A stretch of 64,000 nt of DNA from Azoarcus sp. Aa7 (GCF_014822185.1 NZ_QVLR01000060.1:104721-168720); one strand, 5' to 3'. Positions 45,001-53,962 are shown, numbered from the stretch's first letter. Numbers and translations: made by a program. The notes: generated from the letters alone by a model not told the origin.

Positions 45001-45900
45001 ATGGAACTGCGCCACCTGCGTTACTTCGTTGCGGTCGCCGAGGAACTCAGCTTCACGCGCGCCGCGGCACGCCTGCACATCGGCCAGCCGCCGCTGTCGA
45101 TGCAGATCCGTGACCTCGAGGAGGAGATCGGCACCCGGCTCTTCGAGCGCAGCAAGCGACGGGTTGCGCTGACGGAGGCGGGCCTGCGCTTCCTTGATCA
45201 CGCACGGGAGATCCTCGCGCGCTCGCAGGCTGCTACGGACGAGGCGCGTCGTGCGGGACGGGGCGAACTCGGCGAGTTGCGGGTCGGCTTCACGTCGTCG
45301 CTGCCCTACACGACGACGCTTGCGGACGTGCTCTATACCTACCGTCGCGATTTTCCGCAGGTCGGCCTGCTGTTGCGCGAGATGTTCACGGGGGATCAGT
45401 TCGAAGCGCTGCTGCGGGGGGACATCGATGTCGGTTTCGTGCGCTACCGCGGACTCGACGTGCCGCCCGGGATCGTGACGCGCGAGATCGGACGGGACTC
45501 CTTGCGCCTCGTCGTCAATTCGTCGCATCCGCTTGCGGCGCGGACCGAGGTCTCGCTTGCCGAGTTGCGCGAGGAGGGCTTTGTCGCCTATCCGCCGGAC
45601 GTCGGAACCGGGTTGCCGGCAATCGTCGGTGATCTGTGCCGCGGGGCGGGTTTCGAGCCGCGCATCGTGCAGCGGGCGCGCGAGGCGACGACGCAGATCG
45701 GGCTGGTCGCGTCGGGCCTCGGGGTCGCGGTGCTGCCTGCGCCGCTCGAATGCGTGAGGCTGCCGCGCGTGCGCTACCTGGCGATCAGCGACGAGGGGGC
45801 CTACCTGTCGCTCGCCGTCGCGCGCGCGGAGCGGCTGCCCAGCCCGGTGTTGGGCACCTTCCTCGACGTGCTGGACAGGATTGCGGTTTCGCCGGGCTGA
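45001..45900 (+). CDS. LysR-family transcriptional regulator, divergent from the MFS gene
   Basis: A 299-aa regulator with the helix-turn-helix of the BenM/CatR-like group (MELRHLRYFVAVAEELSFTRAAARLHIGQPPLSMQIRDLEEEIGTRLFERSKRRVALT) and an effector domain with GELRVGFTSSLPYTTTL and GDIDVGFVRYRGLD. Members of this group often bind aromatic or small organic effectors. Likely autoregulated and controlling the divergent transporter. Confidence 0.92.
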   Translation: MELRHLRYFVAVAEELSFTRAAARLHIGQPPLSMQIRDLEEEIGTRLFERSKRRVALTEAGLRFLDHAREILARSQAATDEARRAGRGELGELRVGFTSSLPYTTTLADVLYTYRRDFPQVGLLLREMFTGDQFEALLRGDIDVGFVRYRGLDVPPGIVTREIGRDSLRLVVNSSHPLAARTEVSLAELREEGFVAYPPDVGTGLPAIVGDLCRGAGFEPRIVQRAREATTQIGLVASGLGVAVLPAPLECVRLPRVRYLAISDEGAYLSLAVARAERLPSPVLGTFLDVLDRIAVSPG

Positions 45901-45942
45901 GACGCGCGTCGCGCTGACCGGGCGGTGTGGGCGTCGGGGCGA

Positions 45943-46746
45943 CTATCCGGCCGCACCGTCAGCCCAGTCGGCCATGAGTTTCGTGAGTGCGGGCAGGCCC
46001 TCGCGGATCGCGACGGGGCCCGGCGCGAGGATGATCGCGGACTTGATCTCGTGGATCCGAGCGTTGCGCACCGCGGGCACGTCCTCCCATCCGGCACGCG
46101 CGGCGACCTTTTCGGGACGGAAGCGCTTGCCGCACCACGATCCGATGATGATGTCCGGGCTCCGGCGCGCTGCTTCCATCGGGTCGGCCAGGATGCGGTC
46201 GCGCGCCGAGGCGCGATTGGCGAACTCGGCGAAGACATCGTCGCCGCCGGCGATGCCGATCAATTCGGATACCCAGCGGATGCCGGAAATCGGCGGTTCA
46301 TCCCATTCTTCGAAATACACGCGAGGACGCCGCGGGAGGCGCGCCGCGGCGGCACGCGTCGCCTCGATCAGCTGCTCCAGTTCGCCGACCAGCGCCTGCG
46401 CGCGGGCTTCGGCGCCCACGAGGCGGCCGACCGTTTCGATCATCGCGAGGATGTCTTCGACGCTGCGCTGGTTGAAGACGTGCACGGCGACGCCGGCCTT
46501 GACGAGATCGCGGGCGATGTCGGCCTGCAGGTCGCAGAAGCACAACACGAGGTCCGGTTGGACGGCGAGGATGCGGTCGAGGTCGCCGGTGCTGAAGGCG
46601 AAGACCTTGGGCTTTTCCTTGCGGGCCTGCGGCGGGATGACCGTGTAGCCGGAAATGCCGACGATGCGGTCCTGTTCGCCCAGGGCGTAGAGGACTTCCA
46701 CGGTTTCGGTGCTGAGGCAGACGATGCGTCGGGGCAGTCGGGACAT
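45943..46746 (-). CDS. BtuF-like cobalamin/metal-chelate binding protein lacking a signal peptide
   Basis: A 267-aa type III periplasmic-binding fold: RIVCLSTETVEVLYALGEQDRIVGIS at the start, AVQPDLVLCFCDLQ, and VYFEEWDEPPISGIRWVSELIGIAGG, all typical of the BtuF/corrinoid-binding branch. Neither the ATG at 46746 nor the one at 46776 gives a signal peptide, so it may be cytoplasmic. No permease or ATPase gene is adjacent. Its ligand is uncertain. Confidence 0.8.
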   Translation of the reverse strand: MSRLPRRIVCLSTETVEVLYALGEQDRIVGISGYTVIPPQARKEKPKVFAFSTGDLDRILAVQPDLVLCFCDLQADIARDLVKAGVAVHVFNQRSVEDILAMIETVGRLVGAEARAQALVGELEQLIEATRAAAARLPRRPRVYFEEWDEPPISGIRWVSELIGIAGGDDVFAEFANRASARDRILADPMEAARRSPDIIIGSWCGKRFRPEKVAARAGWEDVPAVRNARIHEIKSAIILAPGPVAIREGLPALTKLMADWADGAAG

Positions 46747-46939
46747 GGCGGTTCGATGTGGTGTGAGGACGGCCATTTTGCCGTCAAAGTCGCCGGATGC
46801 CGAAGGCGGATACGCGCCGGGGTTTGCCGGGGCGCGGGAATCCTGCTAAAAGGCGCGGTCCGGTGGCGGATGATGGGCTCGGTCGGAGGGTAATCCGGCA
46901 CGGTGTCGCCTCCGCCTTCCGGGGCATTTTTCGCCTTCT

Positions 46940-47611
46940 TTGTCATCGCCCAGCGCTATCGTACCCGTGCCGCATCTTGCTCCCGTGATCGTCCATGCAG
47001 ACGACGCCATCGTCGTCGCCGACAAGCCGTCCGGCCTCCTGTCGCAGCCTGCGCGCGGCGAGGAGCGGCAGGATTGTCTCGAGTTGCGCGTGCAGGCGCA
47101 GTACCCCGACGCGCTCCTTGTGCATCGGCTCGACATGGCCACATCGGGGCTGATCCTGCTCGCGCGCGGACCCGAGATGCTGCGGCGGATGAATCACGCG
47201 TTCGCGCAGCGCACGGTCGGCAAGCGCTACGTTGCCACCGTGCATGGCCTCGTCGCGAGCGACAGCGGGGAAATCGATCTGCCGCTGGCGGCCGATCCGG
47301 ACAACAATCCGCGCCAGAGGGTGGACCGCGAGCGCGGGAGGCGGGCGCTGACGCGGTTTCGCGTCGTCGAGCGCCGTGGCGAGGGCGATGCGGCGGTGTC
47401 GCGCGTCGAGCTGGAGCCGGTGACGGGGCGCACCCATCAGCTGCGCGTGCACCTGATGTCGCTGGGGCATCCGATTCTCGGCGACGTGTTGTATGCGCCG
47501 CCACGGAGCGCGCAACTTCACGCGCGCCTGCACCTGCATGCCGCCGCGATCGCCTTCATTCATCCGGAGCGGCGCATCGCGATGACTTTCGAGAGCGTCG
47601 TGCCCTTCTGA
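46940..47611 (+). CDS. RluA-family pseudouridine synthase
   Basis: A 223-aa protein with the RluA catalytic motif HRLDMATSGLILLAR (catalytic Asp in HRLD) and the later block TGRTHQLRVHLMSLGHPILGDVLY. There is no S4 domain, so it resembles RluA, which modifies 23S rRNA and tRNA. The start is uncertain: TTG at 46940 is used here; GTG codons at 46969 and 46985 are alternatives and none has a good ribosome site. It is 71 bp upstream of the arsenic genes but unlikely to be functionally linked. Confidence 0.88.
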   Translation: MSSPSAIVPVPHLAPVIVHADDAIVVADKPSGLLSQPARGEERQDCLELRVQAQYPDALLVHRLDMATSGLILLARGPEMLRRMNHAFAQRTVGKRYVATVHGLVASDSGEIDLPLAADPDNNPRQRVDRERGRRALTRFRVVERRGEGDAAVSRVELEPVTGRTHQLRVHLMSLGHPILGDVLYAPPRSAQLHARLHLHAAAIAFIHPERRIAMTFESVVPF

Positions 47612-47660
47612 GCCGTCGCGCCATGACGGCATTGACGCACGCGACTGCGTTTCGTTACGA

Positions 47661-47682
47661 TATTTCAACAAATTTGGAAATA
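47661..47682. promoter_or_regulatory. ArsR-type operator overlapping the arsR start
   Basis: TATTTC-AACAAATTTG-GAAATA: perfect 6-bp arms with a 10-bp AT-rich spacer, right at the ATG (47682). Its position fits autorepression by the ArsR protein, relieved by arsenite. Confidence 0.6.
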
Positions 47683-48062
47683 TGGAAGCAATGGACGAGA
47701 AAGCGGCCGTGGCTGTCTTCGAATGCCTCTCGTCGGGCGTGCGGCTCGGCGTCTTCCGGCTGCTCGTGAAGGCGGAGCCGGTGGGCATCGTTGCCGGGGA
47801 CATCGCCACCGCGCTCGACATCGCGCCGAGCAGTTTGTCTTTCCATCTGCGCACGATGACGCAGGCGGGACTCCTGCGCGTGGAGCAGGAGGGGCGATTC
47901 CTGCGCTATCGGGCGAATCTCGCGCTGATGACCGAGGTCGTCGGCTTCCTCACCGAAAACTGCTGCAGCGGGGTGTCGGGCGGGTGCCGGGACGCGGACC
48001 TCCTGTCCGGAGGGATTCCCGGCTGCGGCTCTTCCAACCCTGTGCAGGAATCGGAAGCATGA
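47682..48062 (+). CDS. arsR: ArsR-family arsenite-responsive repressor
   Basis: A 126-aa winged-helix regulator: DIATALDIAPSSLSFHLRTMTQAGLLRVEQEGRFLRYRANL is the DNA-binding region. A cysteine-rich C-terminal tail (ENCCSGVSGGCRD; IPGCGSS) supplies plausible arsenite ligands instead of the classic ELCVCDL in helix 3, as in ArsR types with C-terminal sensor cysteines. A second ATG three codons in (47691) is possible. First gene of arsR-arsC-acr3. Confidence 0.9.
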   Translation: MEAMDEKAAVAVFECLSSGVRLGVFRLLVKAEPVGIVAGDIATALDIAPSSLSFHLRTMTQAGLLRVEQEGRFLRYRANLALMTEVVGFLTENCCSGVSGGCRDADLLSGGIPGCGSSNPVQESEA

Positions 48063-48538
48063 ATGTGTTGTTCCTGTGCACCGGCAACTCGTGCCGGTCG
48101 ATCCTTGCCGAGGCGACTTTCAATGCCCTAGCCCCTGCGGGCATGCGGGCGATGAGCGCCGGGAGCCAGCCTGCGGGCTATGTCCACCCGCGCTCGCTGG
48201 CGCTGCTGGCGCGCGAAGGCTTTCCGACCGAAGGGTTGTTCAGCAAGTCGTGGAGCGATCTGCCGCTGGTGCCCGACCTGATCGTCACGGTGTGCGGCAG
48301 CGCCGCCGGCGAGACCTGCCCGGTGGTGCTCGGCAAGGTGCCGCGCACGCATTGGGGCGTCGACGATCCGGCGAAGGCGACCGGTAGCGATGCGGAGATC
48401 GACGCGGCATTCGCGCATGCCTACCGCGTGTTGCGCGCGCGTATCGAGGCATTCCTCGCCTTGCCCGGGGATCTTGCGCGGAGGGATCCCGCCGCATTCC
48501 GGGTCGCGGTGGACGGCATCGGTGCGCTGCTCCCCTGA
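48059..48538 (+). CDS. arsC: Arsenate reductase, low-molecular-weight phosphatase (thioredoxin) type
   Basis: A 159-aa protein with the P-loop CTGNSCRS (CX5R) at residue 7 onward and the general acid Asp region near VDDPA. It reduces arsenate to arsenite for export by Acr3. The C-terminal CX..C pair of the Staphylococcus enzyme is not obvious; CGSAAGETC may supply the resolving cysteines. Its ATG overlaps the arsR stop. Confidence 0.92.
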   Translation: MNVLFLCTGNSCRSILAEATFNALAPAGMRAMSAGSQPAGYVHPRSLALLAREGFPTEGLFSKSWSDLPLVPDLIVTVCGSAAGETCPVVLGKVPRTHWGVDDPAKATGSDAEIDAAFAHAYRVLRARIEAFLALPGDLARRDPAAFRVAVDGIGALLP

Positions 48539-48592
48539 GCGTTATCGCGACGGCGCGGCCATCGAATATTTTGGGAAAGAAGAAGGAACAAC

Positions 48593-49699
48593 ATGTCGGT
48601 TCAGTGCGAAGTCACCGGGAAACAAGCGGCCGCGGCGCCGATGAGCGTGTTCGAGCGCTACCTCACGGTCTGGGTGTTACTGTGCATCGTCGCCGGCATT
48701 GCCCTCGGCCAGATGGCGCCGGCGCTCTTTCGGGCCATCGGTCGGATGGAGGTCGCGCAGGTAAACCTGCCGGTCGGGGTGCTGATCTGGGTGATGATCA
48801 TCCCGATGCTGATGAAGGTCGATTTCGGCGCGCTGCACGAGATCCGCGGTCACATGCGCGGCATTGGCGTGACGCTGGTCGTGAACTGGTTCGTGAAACC
48901 GTTCTCGATGGCGCTGCTGGGATGGTTCTTCATCCGTCACCTGTTCGCGCCCTGGCTGCCCGCCGAGCAGATCGACAGCTACATCGCGGGCCTGATCCTG
49001 CTCGCCGCGGCGCCGTGCACGGCGATGGTGTTCGTGTGGAGCCGGCTCACCAACGGCGACCCGATCTTCACGCTGTCGCAGGTCGCGCTCAACGACGCGA
49101 TCATGGTGTTCGCATTCGCCCCCATCGTCGCCGTGCTGTTGGGCATCTCGGCGATCATCGTGCCGTGGGACACGCTGTTCACGTCGGTCGTGCTGTACAT
49201 CGTGATTCCCGTCGCGCTCGCGCAGGTTGCGCGCAAGGCGCTGCTGGCGCGCGGGGAGGCGGCCTTCGATGCGGCGATGGAGCGCATCGGCCCGTGGTCG
49301 ATAAGTGCCCTGCTTGTGACGCTGGTGCTGCTCTTCGCCTTCCAGGGCGAGGCGATCCTCGCGCAGCCGCTGGTGATCGCGCTGCTGGCGGTGCCGATCC
49401 TGATCCAGGTGTTCTTCAATTCCTCGCTTGCCTACCTGCTCAACCGCGCGGTGGGGGAGAAGCACAGCGTTGCCTGCCCCTCGGCGCTGATCGGCGCGTC
49501 GAACTTCTTCGAACTCGCCGTTGCCGCGGCGATCAGCCTGTTCGGCTTCGAGTCGGGTGCGGCGCTGGCGACCGTGGTGGGCGTGCTGATCGAGGTGCCG
49601 GTGATGCTCTTGGTCGTGCGCGTGGTCAACGCCAGCAAGGGGTGGTACGAGGCCGGCGCAGCGTCCCCGGCGGAAGCAGGCCGTCGCGGGGGCGCCTGA
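48593..49699 (+). CDS. acr3: Acr3-type arsenite efflux permease
   Basis: A 368-aa, ten-segment inner-membrane protein of the Acr3 (BART) family that exports arsenite. The signature APCTAMVFVWSRLTNGDP with its essential Cys, and NLPVGVLIWVMIIPMLMKVDF and SNFFELAVAAAISLFG are conserved. GAAGGAACA precedes the ATG. Last gene of the arsenic operon, 54 bp after arsC. Confidence 0.95.
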   Translation: MSVQCEVTGKQAAAAPMSVFERYLTVWVLLCIVAGIALGQMAPALFRAIGRMEVAQVNLPVGVLIWVMIIPMLMKVDFGALHEIRGHMRGIGVTLVVNWFVKPFSMALLGWFFIRHLFAPWLPAEQIDSYIAGLILLAAAPCTAMVFVWSRLTNGDPIFTLSQVALNDAIMVFAFAPIVAVLLGISAIIVPWDTLFTSVVLYIVIPVALAQVARKALLARGEAAFDAAMERIGPWSISALLVTLVLLFAFQGEAILAQPLVIALLAVPILIQVFFNSSLAYLLNRAVGEKHSVACPSALIGASNFFELAVAAAISLFGFESGAALATVVGVLIEVPVMLLVVRVVNASKGWYEAGAASPAEAGRRGGA

Positions 49700-50149
49700 T
49701 CCGGACGAGGGCGCATCGATGTTCGCCTGCAATTTGGCCGAAGCAGACTCCGGTTGATCCCAGGATGGGTATGTCAGCAGGTCGGTCGGAACGCCCAATG
49801 AGACGACGAACCATGACTGGCAGAGTCCGGCTATCAAGCGACATAGCGACTGAGAAATTTCGCCCATCGCGAACGGCGGGTAACCGATCCTGGACCGGTC
49901 GGCTGTCTGTCTTCGAACTCGGACAAGTCCTCGGCCTTATGGAAAGCTTTGCATAAGGCCGATGACTTGACGGAGGCTGCGCGTTCACGAGCGGCATCAA
50001 CATGGTCGGAGCCGCCGGTCGGATGACCGGCTTGAGCAAACAAGGAAGGACTGGTCGTGGCCGATAGTACGCGGTGGGCATCTTCCCCGATAGCCGCCGG
50101 TCGCCACGAGTTCAAGAATCAGGCTCCGATCAACAGCAAGGAGCCGGTC
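49700..50149. other. 450-bp region between acr3 and the recombinase, without a gene
   Basis: No coding sequence could be supported. It holds a near-perfect 30-bp palindrome at 49932-49961 and the leader of the recombinase gene. The composition is less GC-biased than the arsenic operon. Confidence 0.5.
49932..49961. repeat. Near-perfect 30-bp palindrome
   Basis: CGGCCTTATG and CATAAGGCCG are perfect 10-bp arms around GAAAGCTTTG, itself a palindrome except for its outer G/G. Such a site close to a recombinase could be a recombination or regulatory target; no second copy was noticed in the window. Confidence 0.5.
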
Positions 50150-50753
50150 ATGGAAACCCGCGAACATCGGGAAGCCTGGAACAAGGGGAAGCTGGTTGGC
50201 CAGAAGGCGCCGCTCAAACCCAAAGACATCTGGGCCATCCGCATCCATCTGCAGAACGCCCACGAGGTGCGCGACCTCGCCATGTTCAACCTCGCGATCG
50301 ACAGCAAGCTCCGAGGTTGTGATCTCGTCAGCCTGCGGGTTCGCGACGTGACGCACGGAAACCAGGTGCTCTCACGCGCGATGGTCGTGCAGCGGAAGAC
50401 GCAGCGGCCTGTGCAGTTTGAACTGACCGAGCCGACCCGCACGGCTGTGGCAGCCTGGATCGCGAAGGCGGGCCTGAAGTTGGAGGACTTCCTCTTTCCG
50501 AGCCGCCTGCACAGCTCCCCCCCATGTCTCTACACGTCAGTATGCTAGGATCGTCGAGCACTGGGTCATCGCGGCCGGTCTGGATCCCTCCGCCTATGGC
50601 ACGCACTCGATGCGGCGCACGAAGGCGACCTTGATCTACAAGGGCACGAAGAACCTGAGGGCCGTCCAACTCCTGCTAGGCCATTCCAAGCTCGAGTCGA
50701 TGGTCCGGTACCTCGGCATCGAGGTCGATGATGCCTTGGAGATCTCTGAGTAG
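50150..50753 (+). pseudogene. Tyrosine recombinase/integrase, frameshifted
   Basis: The first frame (from ATG 50150, with AAGGAG upstream) encodes METREHREAWNKGK...DSKLRGCDLVSLRVRDV, including the first catalytic Arg and RKTQRPVQ, and runs out just after FPSRLHSS at a run of seven C. Removing one C restores HVSTRQYARIVEHWV...THSMRRTKATLIYKGTKN and LLLGHSKLESMVRYLG with the HxxR, His and Tyr, ending at 50753. The intact protein would be about 200 aa, a small integrase common in proteobacteria. It is a pseudogene unless the C run is a sequencing error. Confidence 0.8.
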
Positions 50754-50922
50754 ATCGAGATCTGACCTTGGCGCGGCCGCTCGCGGAGCATCTTCGACGC
50801 GACGGGTGGCCGCTTACGGTCGCGATGCCGAGAGGGTACCATCGGCCACGAAGAGACGTTCGGATCTGCCGAACAGTTGAAAGGTGGGCGGCGGCTACCA
50901 GATCTGAAAGCCGCCGCGCTGC

Positions 50923-51555
50923 CTACGCACGCTCAACCAAACTGGCCACAGAGATATTGCGGTGGGGGTCATTCTCGTCACGCAACCCTCTGGCGACGCC
51001 CGCCCTGTCGGCGTCGTTCTTGTTCTGGCTCATCTTGAACTTGCCTTCGATTCTCCGGATCGGGATTTCGATGCCGATGATGGCTTTCAATTGTCCCGCT
51101 ACATAGTCTGCCGGAGCATCATCAACAGACCACGGCTGAGGACGCGGCTTCTCGTTCTGGTCCGTCAGATCGTTCAGTTGCCTGAGTAGCCAGGCGGCAT
51201 CGTCGACCACGGACGGGGTGCCCCAGGCATGCACCGTGGCGTAGTTCCATGTGGGAACCGCCTTGTGGGTTTCCGCCTTGCTCGGATACCACGACGGCGT
51301 GACATAGCCTTCCGGGCCCTGAAACACCACCAGGCACTCGGCCAGTCCAACCAGCTCTTGCCAGTGCGGATTGGCTCTCGCGATGTGGGCTCGCAGCACG
51401 CCTTGCTCTCCTTCATCCGGGCAGAGCAGGAAAGGCAAGGGAGAAGCCTGAAGGCCGCCGGTGCCATTCGTGACCAGCAGGCCCAGTGGGTGCGCCTGCA
51501 CGAGGTGATGCAGGTTTTCAGTGCGGTGTTCCCGGAAGCTGTTGGGGATATGCAT
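50923..51555 (-). CDS. PaiB-like FMN-binding negative transcriptional regulator
   Basis: A 210-aa protein of the PaiB/YocD flavin-reductase-like barrel family: MHIPNSFREHRTENLHHLVQAHPLGLLVT, then LLCPDEGEQGVLRAHIARANPHWQELV and AVPTWNYATVHAWG are all typical. Named after Bacillus PaiB, a negative regulator of sporulation genes; its biochemical role in proteobacteria is unclear. Same strand as the DJ-1 gene, 47 bp downstream of it. Confidence 0.85.
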   Translation of the reverse strand: MHIPNSFREHRTENLHHLVQAHPLGLLVTNGTGGLQASPLPFLLCPDEGEQGVLRAHIARANPHWQELVGLAECLVVFQGPEGYVTPSWYPSKAETHKAVPTWNYATVHAWGTPSVVDDAAWLLRQLNDLTDQNEKPRPQPWSVDDAPADYVAGQLKAIIGIEIPIRRIEGKFKMSQNKNDADRAGVARGLRDENDPHRNISVASLVERA

Positions 51556-51602
51556 GATCGGGTCAGGTCGGTCAGGTTTGGATTCAGGACGCTCGGGCCG
51601 TC

Positions 51603-52220
51603 TCACGCGGTGGCCGAGCACTCGTCCAGAAATGGCGTGATGTTTTGCATCATGCGCTCGATGTAGAGCTCCTTTTCGCCCACGGGCGCGACGTAATGCA
51701 TCGCGCTGCGGGCCGCCTCGATGCCCTCCAGCCGGGCAATGACCCAGCTGGCCAGGTACTGCGACGCGAGGCAGCCGCCTGCGGTGGCCACATTGCCCCG
51801 GGCAAAGAAGGGCTGGTTGAGCACGGCCACATCGGCTTCCTCCACCCAGGGTTTCGTGATCAGGTCCGTGCAGGCCGGCACCTCCTTGAGCAGTCCCAGT
51901 TTGGCCAGCACGAGCGTGCCGGAGCACTGTGCGCCCACCAGTTGCCGTGCTGGATCGAGTTGCAATTGCGCCATCAGCGCGGCGTCGGCGACGACCTCCC
52001 GCGTCTGCATGCCACTGCCGACCAGCACCGCATCGGCCTCCGCCGCTTCGGCAAGGGAGGCCTGCGCTTCGATTATGACGCCATTCATCGAGCGGACCCG
52101 GACGGTCGGGCTGGCAATCGAAACGCGCCAGTCAGGTTTCTTGATGCGATTGAGGATGCCGAAGGCGATCAGCGAATCGAGTTCGTTGAAACCTTCAAAG
52201 GTGAGGATGGCGATGTGCAT
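51603..52220 (-). CDS. DJ-1/PfpI-family protein
   Basis: A 205-aa protein with the DJ-1/PfpI glutamine-amidotransferase-like fold. It starts MHIAILTFEGFNELDSLIAFGIL and has the nucleophile-elbow Cys in LVGAQCSGTLVLAKLG and the block GGCLASQYLASW. This is the AraC-N-terminal-like branch rather than a protease. I chose the ATG at 52220. It is divergent from the MocR regulator at 52310 and probably cotranscribed with PaiB. Confidence 0.85.
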   Translation of the reverse strand: MHIAILTFEGFNELDSLIAFGILNRIKKPDWRVSIASPTVRVRSMNGVIIEAQASLAEAAEADAVLVGSGMQTREVVADAALMAQLQLDPARQLVGAQCSGTLVLAKLGLLKEVPACTDLITKPWVEEADVAVLNQPFFARGNVATAGGCLASQYLASWVIARLEGIEAARSAMHYVAPVGEKELYIERMMQNITPFLDECSATA

Positions 52221-52263
52221 GGTGCTTGTTTCTCCGTGCAAGCTTGCGATGAGAGATCGTAAG

Positions 52264-52292
52264 TACAATCATCAATACAATCAAAAAATTGT
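52264..52292. promoter_or_regulatory. Repeats in the MocR/DJ-1 divergent promoter
   Basis: TACAATCA occurs at 52264-52271 and 52276-52283, a direct repeat with 12-bp periodicity. ACAAT-CAAAAA-ATTGT at 52277-52292 adds an inverted element. Direct repeats like this are the usual targets of MocR-type dimers. Confidence 0.45.
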
Positions 52293-52309
52293 CATGGATA
52301 CATTGCCGC

Positions 52310-53644
52310 ATGGCCCAAGCCCGTTACAAGCAGTTGGTTGATACGCTCGCCGCTGAAATCCGCTCTGGTCGCTTGCCGCCGGGTACGCGCCTGCCGACTC
52401 ACCGGCAGCTTGCTGCCAAGGAAGGGCTTTCACTCGTCACCGCCACCCGCGTTTATGCGGAGCTCGCAGCCATGGGGCTGGTTAGCGGCGAGACCGGGCG
52501 CGGGACGTTCGTACGCGAGACTTCATTGCATCGCGATCTGGGGATCGACCAGCAGGACGTCGCTGCCGGGATGGTCGATCTGAACTTCAATTACCCGTCG
52601 CTCCCGGGGCAAGCGGAGTTGCTGCGCACGGCACTGCGCCAGCTCGCCGCCTCGGGGGATCTGGAGGCCTTGCTCCGTTACCAGCCCCACGCGGGACGCC
52701 AACACGAGCGGGCGACGATGGCGCGCCACCTTGTCAGCCGGGGGTTGGCGGTGAATGCGGAGCAGGTGGTGATCGTGGCGGGCGCCCAGCATGGGCTGGC
52801 AACGAGTGTCATGGCACTGCTGCAGCCCGGCGATGTGGTAGTGACCGACGCACTGACCTACCCAGGGTTCAAGGTGCTCGCCGACGCGCACCATCTGGAG
52901 TTGGTGCCGATCCCGGCGGCTGGCAACGGACCTGACCTCGATGCACTGGAGCGTGTGTGCGAGAAACGGCGCGTGCGGGCCATCTATGTGATGCCGACGC
53001 TGCACAACCCACTGGGCTGGGTGATGAGCGCGTGTCGGCGGCAGCAACTGGTCACGCTGGCCCGCCGGCACGGGCTGTTGATTATCGAGGACGCTGCCTA
53101 CGCCTTCCTCGCCGAAGAACCGCCGTCCCCGTTGGCGGTGCTGGCTCCGGAGCGGACGGTTTACGTGTCCGGCTTCTCCAAGAGCGTGGCCACCGGGCTG
53201 CGCGTCGGCTTTGTTGCAGCCCCGCTTGAGTGGGTGCCCAAGCTCGAACGCGCGATCCGCGTCAGTACCTGGAATACGCCCGGGGTGATGACGGCGATTG
53301 CCTGCGCCTGGCTCGAAGATGGCACCGTCACTCGCCTCGAAGCGGAGAAGCGGCGGGACGCCATGGCACGGCAGGCGGTCGTCACGGAGATCCTCGCCGG
53401 CTTGAATCTTGTGCGCCATCCGGCGTCGTACTTCGTCTGGCTGCCGTTGTCCGAAGAAGTACGCGCAGATCTGGTGGCGTCGGTGCTCATGCGCGAGAGA
53501 ATTTCTGTTTCAACGGCCGAACCCTTTGCCACGTCAGCGCCGCCACCGCACGCCATTCGCTTGGCGTTGGGGTCTGTCGATCTGAACAGCCTTCGGGAGG
53601 CATTGAGCACGGTCAGGAGAGTCATTGCCGAGCATGCATACTGA
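52310..53644 (+). CDS. MocR/PdxR-type regulator (GntR helix-turn-helix plus aminotransferase domain)
   Basis: A 444-aa fusion. Residues 1-75 form a GntR winged helix (LAAEIRSGRLPPGTRLPTHRQLAAKEGLSLVTATRVYAELAAMGLV); the rest is a fold-type I aminotransferase with the PLP lysine in YVSGFSKSVATGLRVGFV and AIYVMPTLHNPLGWVMS. Such proteins sense PLP or an amino compound and control a neighbouring gene. ATG 52310 is used; a TTG at 52289 is less likely. It should regulate the divergent DJ-1/PaiB pair. Confidence 0.9.
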   Translation: MAQARYKQLVDTLAAEIRSGRLPPGTRLPTHRQLAAKEGLSLVTATRVYAELAAMGLVSGETGRGTFVRETSLHRDLGIDQQDVAAGMVDLNFNYPSLPGQAELLRTALRQLAASGDLEALLRYQPHAGRQHERATMARHLVSRGLAVNAEQVVIVAGAQHGLATSVMALLQPGDVVVTDALTYPGFKVLADAHHLELVPIPAAGNGPDLDALERVCEKRRVRAIYVMPTLHNPLGWVMSACRRQQLVTLARRHGLLIIEDAAYAFLAEEPPSPLAVLAPERTVYVSGFSKSVATGLRVGFVAAPLEWVPKLERAIRVSTWNTPGVMTAIACAWLEDGTVTRLEAEKRRDAMARQAVVTEILAGLNLVRHPASYFVWLPLSEEVRADLVASVLMRERISVSTAEPFATSAPPPHAIRLALGSVDLNSLREALSTVRRVIAEHAY

Positions 53645-53962
53645 CGCCCGTCAGCTATCGGTTCCCGGTGCTGTCATTTCAGGTTCCGGATGTCATCAGA
53701 CAGCTTGGGGTCGGATTCCGTCAGTGGCGAGAGGAATCGTAGTCGCTCCCGTCACGATTCGCTGATGCATCGGCCTGCGCGCGAAATGAGCACCATCGCT
53801 TCTCCGCTCGCGTTATTGCGCAACCTGAGGACAGGCGCTCTCGGCCGAAGCTCTTCCTCGATGTGAAAACGCCCGGCACATCCGCCGGGCGTTTCCGAGT
53901 CCTGTCACTTGAAGTCCGCACCCCTGCGGCCCGTCCGCCCCTGTCCTGTGTGCAGCTAAGGG
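53645..53962. other. 318-bp gap between the MocR gene and the cupin gene
   Basis: Two genes converge here and no further coding sequence is visible. The only feature seen is the hairpin at 53867-53894. Confidence 0.5.
53867..53894. terminator. Terminator-like hairpin between convergent genes
   Basis: AAACGCCCGGC / GCCGGGCGTTT, an 11-bp perfect stem with loop ACATCC; each arm ends in A/T-rich bases, so it can act in both directions. Confidence 0.7.
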
